From Fen-1254 sp963778945 (GTDB taxonomy: Bacteria > Bacteroidota > Ignavibacteria > UBA10030): a stretch of DNA of 64,000 bases. The stretch is from the NCBI GenBank assembly GCA_963778945.1, contig CAVZWL010000014.1, positions 1-64,000 on the forward strand, read 5' to 3'. The notes under the pieces are model-generated. The model was given only the letters and a program-made list of their open reading frames with translations. It made no database searches and was not told the DNA's origin. The number at the start of each line of letters is the position of its first letter. The first letter of the stretch is position 1. The translations under genes and the position numbers were made by a program. Of this stretch, positions 46,212 to 55,129 are shown in pieces.

Positions 46212-47315
46212 GTGCCTGATCCTTTCAAAAAAAGAATCGAAATAGCCTTTCGGCGCAGTCTTATTCAGTTTCTAAATTTTTTTTTGGAAAAGAAGAAAGG
46301 CAGCTTTCAAGCCGCAGACTTTAAAAACGCAAAATTTCTATTCATACGGCAAGATATGATAGGAGATGTGCTCATATCGACTCCTCTTTTTGCCCTGCTC
46401 AAAAAAAAATATCCGCATGCAATCATCGATGTCCTCTTAAGTCCCAAGAACCATTTTGTTCTCCAAAACGACCCTCTTATTCGAAAGCGGTGGATATATA
46501 CAAAGCATTTTTTTCACACTCTACGCCTTGTACGCAGCATAAGGAAAGAACGCTACGATTTTGCCATAGATTTGATGGATAATCCTTCTGCGACATCGAC
46601 GATTTTTTGCCTTCTTTCAGGTGCAAAAGAAACTGTCGGACTCGAAAAAGAGAATAGCTATGCATACAGCATCGTCGTAAAATTACTTTCGAGAAAAGAT
46701 TCACACATTATCGAACGAATAGTTCAATTACTTGTTCCCTTCGATATCCATCCCCGGACAAAAGATATTTCGGTTCGTTATACTCCGTCAGAGCTGTCGA
46801 GAGGAATGGCAGAGCGCTTCCTCAAAGAAAATTTCGCGACGGGCAAAAAAATCATTGGAATCAATATTTCAGCAGGAGGGGATGTAAGATTTTGGGGAGT
46901 TGAACATTATAAACATCTTTTGGAATATCTGCATAACACGTATCCGCAATTGGAATTAGCTGTATTCTATAAACCTGAACATAGAAAAATTGCACTTGAA
47001 ATCGTTCCTTCGAATTCTCGATATGCATTCGCAAAAATTTCTCCGGTTACACATTCATTCGATGAGTTTGCAGCGTTTATCGAAAAACTGTCTTTGCTTA
47101 TTACACCCGATACGTCTGCAGTTCATCTTGCATCGGCTTTTCATGTTCCTGCAGTTGTCCTTTATGTTCAATCCAATAAAAACCTAAGAATCTGGGAGCC
47201 TTTTAATACAGAATTCGAGACCATCGTTACGGATGTAGATGATTTAAGTTCTATATCCGAAAACGATGTTAAAAAAGCTGTCGATCGTATTATACGAAAA
47301 ACCGGTATTTGTTAA
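46212..47315 (+). CDS. GT9 (heptosyltransferase-like) glycosyltransferase
   Basis: A 367-residue GT-B transferase of the ADP-heptose:LPS family. NAKFLFIRQDMIGDVLISTP (about 36-55) is the GT9 N-terminal motif; LIRSIRKERYDFAIDLMDNP-like core, IIGINISAGGDVRFWGVEHY (about 216-235), and the donor loop SLLITPDTSAVHLASAFHVP near 298-317. Start is GTG at 46212. It is followed at once by a second GT9 gene, both presumably adding heptose or a related sugar to the LPS core at the inner membrane. Confidence 0.92.
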   Translation: MPDPFKKRIEIAFRRSLIQFLNFFLEKKKGSFQAADFKNAKFLFIRQDMIGDVLISTPLFALLKKKYPHAIIDVLLSPKNHFVLQNDPLIRKRWIYTKHFFHTLRLVRSIRKERYDFAIDLMDNPSATSTIFCLLSGAKETVGLEKENSYAYSIVVKLLSRKDSHIIERIVQLLVPFDIHPRTKDISVRYTPSELSRGMAERFLKENFATGKKIIGINISAGGDVRFWGVEHYKHLLEYLHNTYPQLELAVFYKPEHRKIALEIVPSNSRYAFAKISPVTHSFDEFAAFIEKLSLLITPDTSAVHLASAFHVPAVVLYVQSNKNLRIWEPFNTEFETIVTDVDDLSSISENDVKKAVDRIIRKTGIC

Positions 47316-47320
47316 AAAAA

Positions 47321-48448
47321 ATGCAGAATTTTTTTCTTTCAATGGAATATTTCTGGCGGCATAGAATCCTCTATCCCTTTCTCAAGCGAATCATGGGCCG
47401 GCAGGGCAGCGAAACACCAGTTGACTTGACGAAGGTAAAAAAAATTCTCTTTTTGCGGCATGACCGTATCGGCGATATGATCGTCACTACTCCTATTTTC
47501 CGTACCATCAGACAACAGTACCCCTTACTTAAAATCGGCGTTCTGGCCGCCGAGACGAATGAGGAGATTATTCGATATAATAAAGCGATAGATGTCATTC
47601 ATATTCTTCAAAAGAGGCGAATAAAACGATTTTTCACACTTTTGAAAATTCGACATGAGAATTACGACGTGGTTGTGAATTTCATCTTCAACAGGACCAC
47701 CAGCATAGCGCTGCTTTTGAATTTCATAGCAAAAAAAAGCATTACTGTCAGCCAGGGGGACGAAAAATACCGCTTTTATTTCAACCGCTACTGCACTCTT
47801 CCGCGTTCCGTTCAGCCCATGACATATTTATATGCCGATATGATGCGAATAATATTTTCTATGAGGTTAAAATCGGAAAATCTTAAATATGAAATTGTTG
47901 TTGATAATGATTCTCGTGCTCATGTTGCCGGATTTTTGTTTACGCATGATGTTCAAGTAAAATCAGACGCCCAATGCTGTAAGTATATTGTTTTCAACCT
48001 TTCTGCGTCCATTCCAAAAAATAAAATCAGCAAAAATCAAGCAGGTAAAATAATCGCTTTGCTTAACTTGACAGGCGGATACAGGATAGTGCTTGTAACA
48101 GCTCCTGAAGACAAGGAAATGCGTGCCTATAGTGAGACAGTCTGCCGGACAACGAATTGCATCCGTTTTATGCAGAAGGGATACGGCTCTCTTCTTGAAT
48201 TGGCTGCACTCATTGAAAGTGCATCATTAGTGCTGTCGCCGGACACTTCAATCATTCACTTTGCTTCAGCAATGAAGACGCCGGTTATCGGTTTTTTTAC
48301 TCCTTTGCAGGGAATGAAGGAATGGTTCCCGTTTAACGTAAAACATACCTGTGTAATCGCGCAGCAGGGACAGCCGGTTTCGAACATCCCGATAGACCAA
48401 ATAACAGAAGAAATTAGTATATTTCTCGATAAAATTTTGAAAAAATAA
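47321..48448 (+). CDS. GT9 (heptosyltransferase-like) glycosyltransferase, second copy
   Basis: About 375 residues, start ATG 47321 (MQNFFLSMEYFWRHRILYPF), 5 bases after the preceding stop. VKKILFLRHDRIGDMIVTTP is the GT9 start motif, NYDVVVNFIFNRTTSIALL, then IVFNLSASIPKNKISKNQ and the donor loop SLVLSPDTSIIHFASAMKTP. Same architecture as its neighbour but clearly diverged; tandem pairs of GT9 enzymes building a heptose region are common. Frame intact. It is probably co-transcribed with 46212. Confidence 0.92.
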   Translation: MQNFFLSMEYFWRHRILYPFLKRIMGRQGSETPVDLTKVKKILFLRHDRIGDMIVTTPIFRTIRQQYPLLKIGVLAAETNEEIIRYNKAIDVIHILQKRRIKRFFTLLKIRHENYDVVVNFIFNRTTSIALLLNFIAKKSITVSQGDEKYRFYFNRYCTLPRSVQPMTYLYADMMRIIFSMRLKSENLKYEIVVDNDSRAHVAGFLFTHDVQVKSDAQCCKYIVFNLSASIPKNKISKNQAGKIIALLNLTGGYRIVLVTAPEDKEMRAYSETVCRTTNCIRFMQKGYGSLLELAALIESASLVLSPDTSIIHFASAMKTPVIGFFTPLQGMKEWFPFNVKHTCVIAQQGQPVSNIPIDQITEEISIFLDKILKK

Positions 48449-48660
48449 ATCATAATTTCAATAATAATTGGTAAATGCCATAGCATCGGCTGGATGTGCG
48501 ACTTTATAAGCCCTACGGTTAGCGCCTGCAACCGACGCCGCCTTCGTTCCTTCGAGATGACGTCAGGAGCGCTCGCGACGACTTACCGAGAATATTTTGT
48601 ACAATATACTCGGGACAACCCCATAGGGGCAGTCTATCGCGGTTACAAATATTGATTAAT
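48449..48660. repeat. REP-like palindromes between GT9 and O-antigen ligase genes
   Basis: Contains a near-perfect hairpin CCGAG-AATATTTTGTACAATATA-CTCGG (48577-48605), a CCCC-ATA-GGGG hairpin at 48611-48621, and the edge motif ATCGCGGTTACAAA, which resembles the CGCGGCTACAAA edge at 21305. No heptamers here. It may act as a terminator or REP element (inference). Confidence 0.6.
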
Positions 48661-48705
48661 GACATCAATAAAACGCTGAATCATTATAAATTCTGAGAAA
48701 TATTT

Positions 48706-49908
48706 ATGACAATACCTCAAAAAATCGTTTATTATGCGCTTCTTGCCTTTGCATGCACCGTGCCGCTGACTCATGTTCCGGTGCAATTTGCTATTGTCTT
48801 CATGCTTTGGGGATGGGTTGCTCAAGGCGTGCTTTTTAAACAATGGGAATTTCGCAGGCATGTGTTTTATTTGCCATTCATTTTTTATCTCCTCTGGAAT
48901 GTCGTTTCGGCCTTGCTTTGCGAGCGGACATTGCACAGTCTGGGCCGGATCTTGAATCATGAGTGGCCATCTTTGATCATGCTCTTCATGTTTTGGACGA
49001 TTACAAAAAAGAAAACGCTCGTCCTTATGATCGAAATTTTTCTCATCGTGACGGCTTTTGCCTCGCTCTACGCGCTTTGGCAGACTTTTTCCGGGTACGA
49101 AATTCACCGAGGGTTCGAACTGGCTCCCGCGGGAGGAATATTTTTTAGATCGGTCGGATTTTATGGATTCTATTTGACCTTCGGTCTTTTAGCGATGACC
49201 GGTTTTTTTATTTCCGCTGCACTTCTTATTGAAAAAGCGGAACATTTTTACCGCTATTACCATATTATTGTCCCGCTCTTATGTTTTCTTGCTGTGCTTT
49301 CGACTTTTGCGCGCAGTATTTGGCTCGCGATGACAATGATGATTCCATTCTCGGGATTTCTTCGCAATCGAAAAACCGGGTGGATCGTGACAATCGGCTC
49401 CTTTGTCCTTATAGCGTTTCTTCTTGTTTCTTCAGCAAGCATCAGGCAGAGAGCATTTTCCATGTTTGTGCCTTCCGAAAATGGGACACGCATTGCCTTG
49501 TGGCAGACATCCGTTATCTCGATCGAGCATAATCCTATCTTCGGACTCGGGGAAGATAATTTTGAAATCGCATTCGACCGCTACCATGTTCCGGGATTTT
49601 ACGATACACAGGCTCACCCGCACAACGATTATCTCAATATTGCAGTTGCGTCCGGATTGCCGGGGCTTCTTGCGTTCGTTTCTTTATGGGTGATCGCCTT
49701 ATCGGTCGGTTTTAAAACGTGGAGAAAATCGAAAGACCCGTTCCTGAAGGGAATTTCTTTAGGAGCGGCCATCTCGCTTTGCGGATTTCTGATCGCCTGT
49801 CTCTTTCAGGACTATTACGGAACATTCATCAATTGCTGGCTTTGGTGGTTTGTTACGGGAATAATCTTTACTGCCTATGCGCTGGAGGAAAAAATTCCTG
49901 TCGTTTAG
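48706..49908 (+). CDS. O-antigen ligase / polymerase family membrane protein
   Basis: A 400-residue protein with about 10-12 hydrophobic segments (for example IVYYALLAFACTVPLTHVPV, LLCFLAVLSTFARSIWLAMT, IGSFVLIAFLLVSSASI). The Wzy_C domain signature is clear in the large periplasmic loop: NPIFGLGEDNFEIAFDRYHV and TQAHPHNDYLNIAVASGLPG, with the His of HPHND thought to be catalytic in WaaL. It would join undecaprenyl-linked O-antigen to lipid A-core, or polymerise it. It ends tail to tail with the reverse gene at 49905 with a 4-base overlap. Confidence 0.9.
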   Translation: MTIPQKIVYYALLAFACTVPLTHVPVQFAIVFMLWGWVAQGVLFKQWEFRRHVFYLPFIFYLLWNVVSALLCERTLHSLGRILNHEWPSLIMLFMFWTITKKKTLVLMIEIFLIVTAFASLYALWQTFSGYEIHRGFELAPAGGIFFRSVGFYGFYLTFGLLAMTGFFISAALLIEKAEHFYRYYHIIVPLLCFLAVLSTFARSIWLAMTMMIPFSGFLRNRKTGWIVTIGSFVLIAFLLVSSASIRQRAFSMFVPSENGTRIALWQTSVISIEHNPIFGLGEDNFEIAFDRYHVPGFYDTQAHPHNDYLNIAVASGLPGLLAFVSLWVIALSVGFKTWRKSKDPFLKGISLGAAISLCGFLIACLFQDYYGTFINCWLWWFVTGIIFTAYALEEKIPVV

Positions 49909-50768
49909 AGCAGAATATAATTTTTATATTCTCCTGGACGAATCCCTGTTTTCTTCTCGATCCAATCGAGCGTTCTGTCCTTCAACGGACGTTTCGCAGT
50001 TTTTTCGTCGTAACGAAACTCCCAGTTCTGTCCGGCGGCTCTCGACTGCATGGTTTGCGGATGATCCCCGCCAAAAACCTGCAGAGTACCCCCTTGGGTA
50101 TAATCGTATTCTTCGACATCGGCAATATGCTCCGCAATCCATCGTTCCGAATGCCATAATGCGCTGAAACTTTTTTGTTTGAGCTGCTGAGTGGAAGGAT
50201 TTTTAACCCAGCCGTAATGATAGACGGATGCATCGACCGGCCTGACATGAAGCTTGCATCCGTTGAGTCTAAATCCTTGTGCATCTCCCCACGATTGAAT
50301 TCCGATATCGGGTCTTACGGCCCGGATTTCTCTTCTGTACCAACGCCGCGATTTTCCGACATAGCGATAGCTGCCGTAAAAATGATAATAGGAAAAAAGC
50401 AATCCTTCGACACGCCGATCATCTTTATACCGATCCATTGTTTCAAGAATTGCATTATAATCTTTTTCATGAAGGACTTCATCTCCTTGAAGATACAATC
50501 CCCAATCACCGCGGACATGATCCAGTGCAATATTTGTCTGTCGTGAGAGAACAGCACCTCCGGTTTTAACCGATTCATCCCACACGGTCGGTATGATGAC
50601 AATTTTTGGAGAACGGAGCGATTCCACGGCTTCAAGTGTAGCATCGTCGGAATGTCCGACGGCCACAACGACTTCATCGCAAAGGGGCAGAAGGGAACGA
50701 AGCGATTCCAAAAATGGATAATCGAATTTTATGCCGTTTCGAATGAAAGTAAATCCAGCAATACGCAT
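49905..50768 (-). CDS. GT2-like glycosyltransferase
   Basis: A 287-residue protein with a GT-A-like N-terminus: FTFIRNGIKFDYPFLESLRS, CDEVVVAVGHSDDATLEAVE and WGLYLQGDEVLHEKDYNAIL, where QGDE is the DxD-equivalent metal site. The rest (LLFSYYHFYGSYRYVGKSRR, VYHYGWVKNPSTQQLKQKSF) has no clear name. It belongs to a group of small GT2-type proteins often called glycosyl transferase family. It sits 16 bases downstream of the PorV/PorQ-like gene and could be part of that operon. Convergent with O-antigen ligase. Confidence 0.8.
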   Translation of the reverse strand: MRIAGFTFIRNGIKFDYPFLESLRSLLPLCDEVVVAVGHSDDATLEAVESLRSPKIVIIPTVWDESVKTGGAVLSRQTNIALDHVRGDWGLYLQGDEVLHEKDYNAILETMDRYKDDRRVEGLLFSYYHFYGSYRYVGKSRRWYRREIRAVRPDIGIQSWGDAQGFRLNGCKLHVRPVDASVYHYGWVKNPSTQQLKQKSFSALWHSERWIAEHIADVEEYDYTQGGTLQVFGGDHPQTMQSRAAGQNWEFRYDEKTAKRPLKDRTLDWIEKKTGIRPGEYKNYILL

Positions 50769-50783
50769 GGTTTTGAAATGCTT

Positions 50784-51668
50784 CTACTGAATCGTGAACG
50801 TCATCGTGAAAATATTTGCATTGCCGAAATCGAGAAGGAAGGGGACATAGGCATAATCCAATCGGACGAACGAAAAGACTATTCCAACTCCAGCGGAGAT
50901 AGTCTGAGTTTCGTATCCTGTCTGGTATCCGAGCCGGAAGCTTAAAACCCGATCATAAACTGATTCGATTCCCGTTCGAAGGTGATTATCGGTTACGATC
51001 AGATTGGAAGAGTATGCAGCATAGAGACTGTTTTCAAATATGTCGACTGGAAAATGATACGATACTCCGGCTTGAAGAGCAGTCGGTAAATCGCCCGCCT
51101 CCTGACGCATAGCCGAAAGTGTTCCAAGATTCGTGCAGAGGACTGCAGCCTGCCATGCGCCGCCGTTCCAGAGAGCTCCGAAATCGGCTGCATAGCCGCT
51201 GCTCTCGTCGATATAAATTTTTTGATAAAGATATTTTCCAGAGATTCCGAAGGAAAGATTGCCGAAAATCGATCTTGAAATCGATATCTGCATTAAAGAA
51301 GTACGGGCTGTAAATGTGGCTTCAGGGGGGCCGGGAATATCGCGAACTTCAATGCCGCCGATGCCGGTCGTATTGACAGAGAACGAGGCATCCACGAACG
51401 AAAGAGGAACCGATGCCGCCAGCATATCTTTCTGCACATCCTGAAACCATGAGACATGGGATATGAGCATCTCCGATGAAGATATTCCGGCGAGCGCTGC
51501 GGGATTCGTCAGAGAAGTCTCAAGAGTGAAATCAGTCAGCGGCGACGATGCAAGCGAGGCGATACGCGCTGTTCCCGGAAATTTCAATTCGGCATACCGA
51601 GTGGATGTTCCCTGTGCAAAAGTTATCAGCGGGAGAGCGGCGAGCAGAAGAAAAGAACTCTTTTTCAT
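50784..51668 (-). CDS. PorV/PorQ-like outer-membrane beta-barrel protein
   Basis: A 294-residue protein with a signal peptide (KKSSFLLLAALPLITFAQG, residues 2-20) and the family's Pro/Ala-rich opening FPGTARIASLASSPLTDF, then LTNPAALAGISSSEMLISHV, which is characteristic of PorV/PorQ/UPF0164-type barrels. Aromatic-terminated strands follow to TMTFTIQ. In species with a type IX secretion system PorV carries cargo to the attachment complex, and PorQ is an accessory barrel. The upstream neighbours include a predicted type IX cargo, which supports this. Its start overlaps the upstream stop (TAATG at 51668). Confidence 0.83.
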   Translation of the reverse strand: MKKSSFLLLAALPLITFAQGTSTRYAELKFPGTARIASLASSPLTDFTLETSLTNPAALAGISSSEMLISHVSWFQDVQKDMLAASVPLSFVDASFSVNTTGIGGIEVRDIPGPPEATFTARTSLMQISISRSIFGNLSFGISGKYLYQKIYIDESSGYAADFGALWNGGAWQAAVLCTNLGTLSAMRQEAGDLPTALQAGVSYHFPVDIFENSLYAAYSSNLIVTDNHLRTGIESVYDRVLSFRLGYQTGYETQTISAGVGIVFSFVRLDYAYVPFLLDFGNANIFTMTFTIQ

Positions 51669-52642
51669 TAAAAATTTAGTCCTATTGAAAGAATATGAAT
51701 TCCGCTCGGACTGGACGGCTCAAAAACGTATGCATACTGAAAATCCGTCTGCTTTTTAAAAATATTCATATGAAACAAAAAACCGAGAGACGGTTTTGCC
51801 GGCATTTCTCCGTTGAGAAGAATCTGATCGATGCCGGCGCGTAAAGCGAATGCATCGACGAGAAAAACTTCGGTTCCGAATCGCAGCATGGGATCCGATC
51901 CGATATATTCGAATTCTCCCGTTACAAGAGCCGGCCATGCTGAAGGCGACCATGCAATTGCGATACGTTTTCGGAGCGGAAAATCTTCAATATACGATTT
52001 ACCGTATTCCCCGTAAAGCGAGGAAGAGTCCCATTTATAATGTCCATTGATATCCTGCACGACGACGGCACATGTAATATCCTGAGCCGGAATATATACG
52101 ATTCCTGCATCGAATGCTGTTGTTGTGCTCGAAACACCTTGATAGAGCGAACTGTAATAAACTTTTATCGTCAGTCCGAATGAAAAATTCGATTTTGGGC
52201 GAATTCCGAACGACAACATAAAGGCATCTTCTTGCGTCGAAGTTGTTCCCGTTTGAATGCCGTCGCTGTTTCGGCCGTCGATACTCGCAACGCCGGAATT
52301 AATAATGGAGATGGAAAGTCCCGCATTCGGTTTCAGCGGAACAGTGTAGGTTAGAAAATTGAGACTTCGATCCAGCGAAAGAATTCCATAGGATGCGGTC
52401 AAGTTTTTTTCCGTCTGGAATGGAACGAGCGCCGGGTTGTAATAACTCGTTACGCCGTCCTCATAAACTGCTGAAAGAGAATTTCCCATCGCCATGCCGC
52501 GTGCGCCAAAACCCATCCGCATGGCAGAGCCCGGCATACTGCTGAATGAATTATCGCTTTGCAATTGCGACTGCATCGTGAATGTTATCGAAAGCAAAAG
52601 AGCCGTGACGCAGAAAAACCGCCCGATCATTATCCTGCTCAT
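51668..52642 (-). CDS. PorV-like outer-membrane beta-barrel protein, second copy
   Basis: About 324 residues starting at ATG 52642 (MSRIMIGRFFCVTALLLSIT) with a signal peptide to about residue 26. SAMRMGFGARGMAMGNSLSA and VYEDGVTSYYNPALVPFQTE are the glycine-rich PorV N-terminal blocks; barrel strands such as LSFGIRPKSNFSFGLTIKVY follow, ending LSIGLNF. The start overlaps the stop of the upstream sorting-domain gene as ATGA. Two barrels of this family next to a cargo gene suggest a dedicated export and surface attachment unit. Confidence 0.85.
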   Translation of the reverse strand: MSRIMIGRFFCVTALLLSITFTMQSQLQSDNSFSSMPGSAMRMGFGARGMAMGNSLSAVYEDGVTSYYNPALVPFQTEKNLTASYGILSLDRSLNFLTYTVPLKPNAGLSISIINSGVASIDGRNSDGIQTGTTSTQEDAFMLSFGIRPKSNFSFGLTIKVYYSSLYQGVSSTTTAFDAGIVYIPAQDITCAVVVQDINGHYKWDSSSLYGEYGKSYIEDFPLRKRIAIAWSPSAWPALVTGEFEYIGSDPMLRFGTEVFLVDAFALRAGIDQILLNGEMPAKPSLGFLFHMNIFKKQTDFQYAYVFEPSSPSGIHILSIGLNF

Positions 52643-54204
52643 CGGATCACCAGAATCTTTCCCCAGACAGGCGATTGTCCTCCGCCGGAAATAAAATAGA
52701 AATAGACGCCGTTGGCAACGGTTCTTCCGCGATCGTCTTTTCCGTCCCACAATTCATCGAATTCTCCGCTGGCGCGCGGAGCATTCTGAAGGAGTGTCCG
52801 AACCGGCTGCATGGCAAAGTTGAAAATCCGAATATCGACATTCTGCGATGAAGCGGAAAAATATTTTGTGCTGAAATGAATACGAATAAATTCAAGGTCC
52901 GGAGAAAACGGATTCGGATACGCATAGGTCGAGTGTGCCGTGCCTATCACAGCCGACGTGCGATAGATATTCCAGGAAGATCCGAAAGCGGACGACCCAT
53001 TATCGATTGTCGAAGCGATACCGTCCGAACCGCCGACCCACACGATATCATTCTGAGCGCCGACGCAGTAAAGTTCGGGCGTCGTAAATTGCTGGGAATG
53101 GATCTGATCGATGATGGTGCCGCTGCACGACCAACTGGCGCCGAAGTCACTGCTGCGATAAACACCCTGATCGGTTGCCACATAAACGATGGAATCACTG
53201 CATGTTATATTATGAGTAAAAGCGCCGAGAAGCGCTGTTTGCCACGAATTTCCTCCATCGCTCGAATAGCTGACGCCCGGCTTTTCATCGGGATCGTTTG
53301 CATTGTTTGTGGCAGCCCAGATGATGGTGCGGTTTTTCCAGGTCTGCGCTTTGAGTGCGACTACAAAATCACCGGAGATTGGCTGTGCCTGATTTTGATG
53401 CGAGAATTTTCTCCAGCTTAAGCCGCCGTCGGTCGATTTATTAATCCCGTCTGCCGTTCCAGCCCAGATGGTCGTATCGTCGCTTGCAATGACCGAAAAG
53501 AGCGAGTGGTTGTAATTCGCAATCATTCCATAGCTTGATGTGGGAGTGAGATCAAAGCTCAAAGTCATGGATGTATCGATAGCATCCATATAATCCGGAG
53601 GAAGCACTACACGCTGCCATGTCTTTCCGGAATCAATCGATTTTCGCAGCATTCCGGCCCAGCTTGCTATCCATACGGCCGAGCTCGTCAAAGCAATGTC
53701 GAATGTAATATTCTGCTGCGGAACAGTTATATCGAGCGCGCGTATTTTATTTTTGCTGCCGTACTGAATGGTATCAACTTTGCCCGAATCGACCGGCTGG
53801 GGGATGAAATTCCACGTTGCGCCGTGGTCGGTCGAATAATGCAGACCTCCGCCTGTCTGATAATCCGTTCCATTAATCGTTGTCGTATATCCTGCAGCCA
53901 TCCAAATAAAATTGCCTCGCGTGTCGATTGCTGATATCCCTTTTGTGTCGAAACCCGCTGTCCCTGCAAGATTGATCCAGCTCGTTCCGCCGTTCACTGT
54001 ATATGAAGGACCTGTTCCTGTTGCAAACCAGATCGTGTCATTTTGCACATACACATCGTTAATGGAGTTCGTTGAAGGCATGGCAGAAGGTACTGCATCT
54101 GATGCGGATAAGCCGGAAGAGGAGAGTGTATACTTCGCCGGATGCTGCGCAAAAAGAACGAACGGAATGAAAATACAAATGACAACCTGGCGTATTTTCA
54201 TCAT
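52639..54204 (-). CDS. Secreted BNR/VPS10-repeat protein with FlgD-like C-terminal sorting domain
   Basis: A 521-residue secreted protein. Signal peptide 1-19 (IRQVVICIFIPFVLFAQ). The body is a beta-propeller with BNR/Asp-box turns: STDHGATWNF, SIDSGKTWQRV, STDGGLSWRKF, SSDGGNSWQT and SSDFGASWSC, spaced 50-80 residues. The C-terminal about 95 residues are a FlgD/T9SS type A-like sorting domain: TYAYPNPFSPDLEFIRIHFS, VDIRIFNFAMQPVRTL, DELWDGKDDRGRTVANGVYF, ending GKILVIR. It would be exported and surface-attached by type IX secretion. It overlaps the upstream lipoprotein gene and the downstream barrel gene by 4 bases each. Confidence 0.88.
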   Translation of the reverse strand: MMKIRQVVICIFIPFVLFAQHPAKYTLSSSGLSASDAVPSAMPSTNSINDVYVQNDTIWFATGTGPSYTVNGGTSWINLAGTAGFDTKGISAIDTRGNFIWMAAGYTTTINGTDYQTGGGLHYSTDHGATWNFIPQPVDSGKVDTIQYGSKNKIRALDITVPQQNITFDIALTSSAVWIASWAGMLRKSIDSGKTWQRVVLPPDYMDAIDTSMTLSFDLTPTSSYGMIANYNHSLFSVIASDDTTIWAGTADGINKSTDGGLSWRKFSHQNQAQPISGDFVVALKAQTWKNRTIIWAATNNANDPDEKPGVSYSSDGGNSWQTALLGAFTHNITCSDSIVYVATDQGVYRSSDFGASWSCSGTIIDQIHSQQFTTPELYCVGAQNDIVWVGGSDGIASTIDNGSSAFGSSWNIYRTSAVIGTAHSTYAYPNPFSPDLEFIRIHFSTKYFSASSQNVDIRIFNFAMQPVRTLLQNAPRASGEFDELWDGKDDRGRTVANGVYFYFISGGGQSPVWGKILVIR

Positions 54205-55001
54205 GGCAATACCACCACTGTTTTTGTAACGGCGCTGCTCGCTTTACCTGAATAGTCGTAAGCAACAAAATTATACACGTAGCTGTATGAAAATGAAGGC
54301 GGAAAATTTGCCGCACTCCATGTGATCGTCCGCGAGTACGATCCATCACCGTTATCGGTCAGTCTGTACGTATTGGTTTGAGTGTATTGATACACGCCCG
54401 AAATATCGCCGATCCCGTCGGAATCCGAAGGATAGGCAGTCATTGTCATAGAAGAGGTTTGTGTTACATGAACCGTATCCGGAATCACAACGCTGTCGAT
54501 ACGAGGCGCATGATCTGCCCGAAGAATAACAACGGGAGTAATAAGCGAAGAGGATAAATATCCGCGCGTGCTTTCTCCCTGGATAACAACATTGAGATTC
54601 CCGATGAAAGAACGCTGCAGAGGAACAGTCACAGAACCCGTAAAGAGACTGTCGTTTGATTTTGCATCGGGTGAGATTCCGTTATCCATCAAGAATCCCT
54701 GGGCGAGCGTTGCCTGCGTGTGTGTATTGACTACGGAGAACGGAACAGAAGAAATTGAAGATTCTCCATCTGCATCGACGACCATAGCTTGAATATTAAA
54801 GAGGATGCTGAGTGTATCGTTCGGCGATCGCTGTGTGCCGATCAGATCCGTATTGATGGTGTCAGGGGATATTGAGACTTTGACGATGACCGGGGCAGAG
54901 CCGTTTGAATCGACGACCTCATCTGTTCTCAGTCTGCATGAATTGAATAAAAAGATGGAGGACGTAAAAATGACGAGAAGAAAAAACCTGAACCGGCTCA
55001 T
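54201..55001 (-). CDS. Predicted lipoprotein with Ig-like repeats
   Basis: About 266 residues from ATG 55001 (MSRFRFFLLVIFTSSIFLFN); ATG 55010 or 55028 are less likely because the signal peptide starts here. A lipobox FLFNSC gives Cys at about 22. The body has two beta-rich segments (VIVKVSISPDTINTDLIGTQ and APRIDSVVIPDTVHVTQTSS) resembling Ig/cadherin-like or Big domains, with Asp-rich turns such as SDSDGIGDISG. No enzyme motif. First gene of the four- or five-gene envelope operon running down to 49905. Confidence 0.75.
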   Translation of the reverse strand: MSRFRFFLLVIFTSSIFLFNSCRLRTDEVVDSNGSAPVIVKVSISPDTINTDLIGTQRSPNDTLSILFNIQAMVVDADGESSISSVPFSVVNTHTQATLAQGFLMDNGISPDAKSNDSLFTGSVTVPLQRSFIGNLNVVIQGESTRGYLSSSLITPVVILRADHAPRIDSVVIPDTVHVTQTSSMTMTAYPSDSDGIGDISGVYQYTQTNTYRLTDNGDGSYSRTITWSAANFPPSFSYSYVYNFVAYDYSGKASSAVTKTVVVLP

Positions 55002-55129
55002 TGATTGCATTTCCTGAATGTAGTTCAAAAAAATTAAATTATAGCAATCAGCCGTCAGTGGCCTTTCCTTTGTTCATGTAATTGAATTACTTCTTAATGT
55101 AGATTTTTTTTTCCAAACTTACAAGAAAA

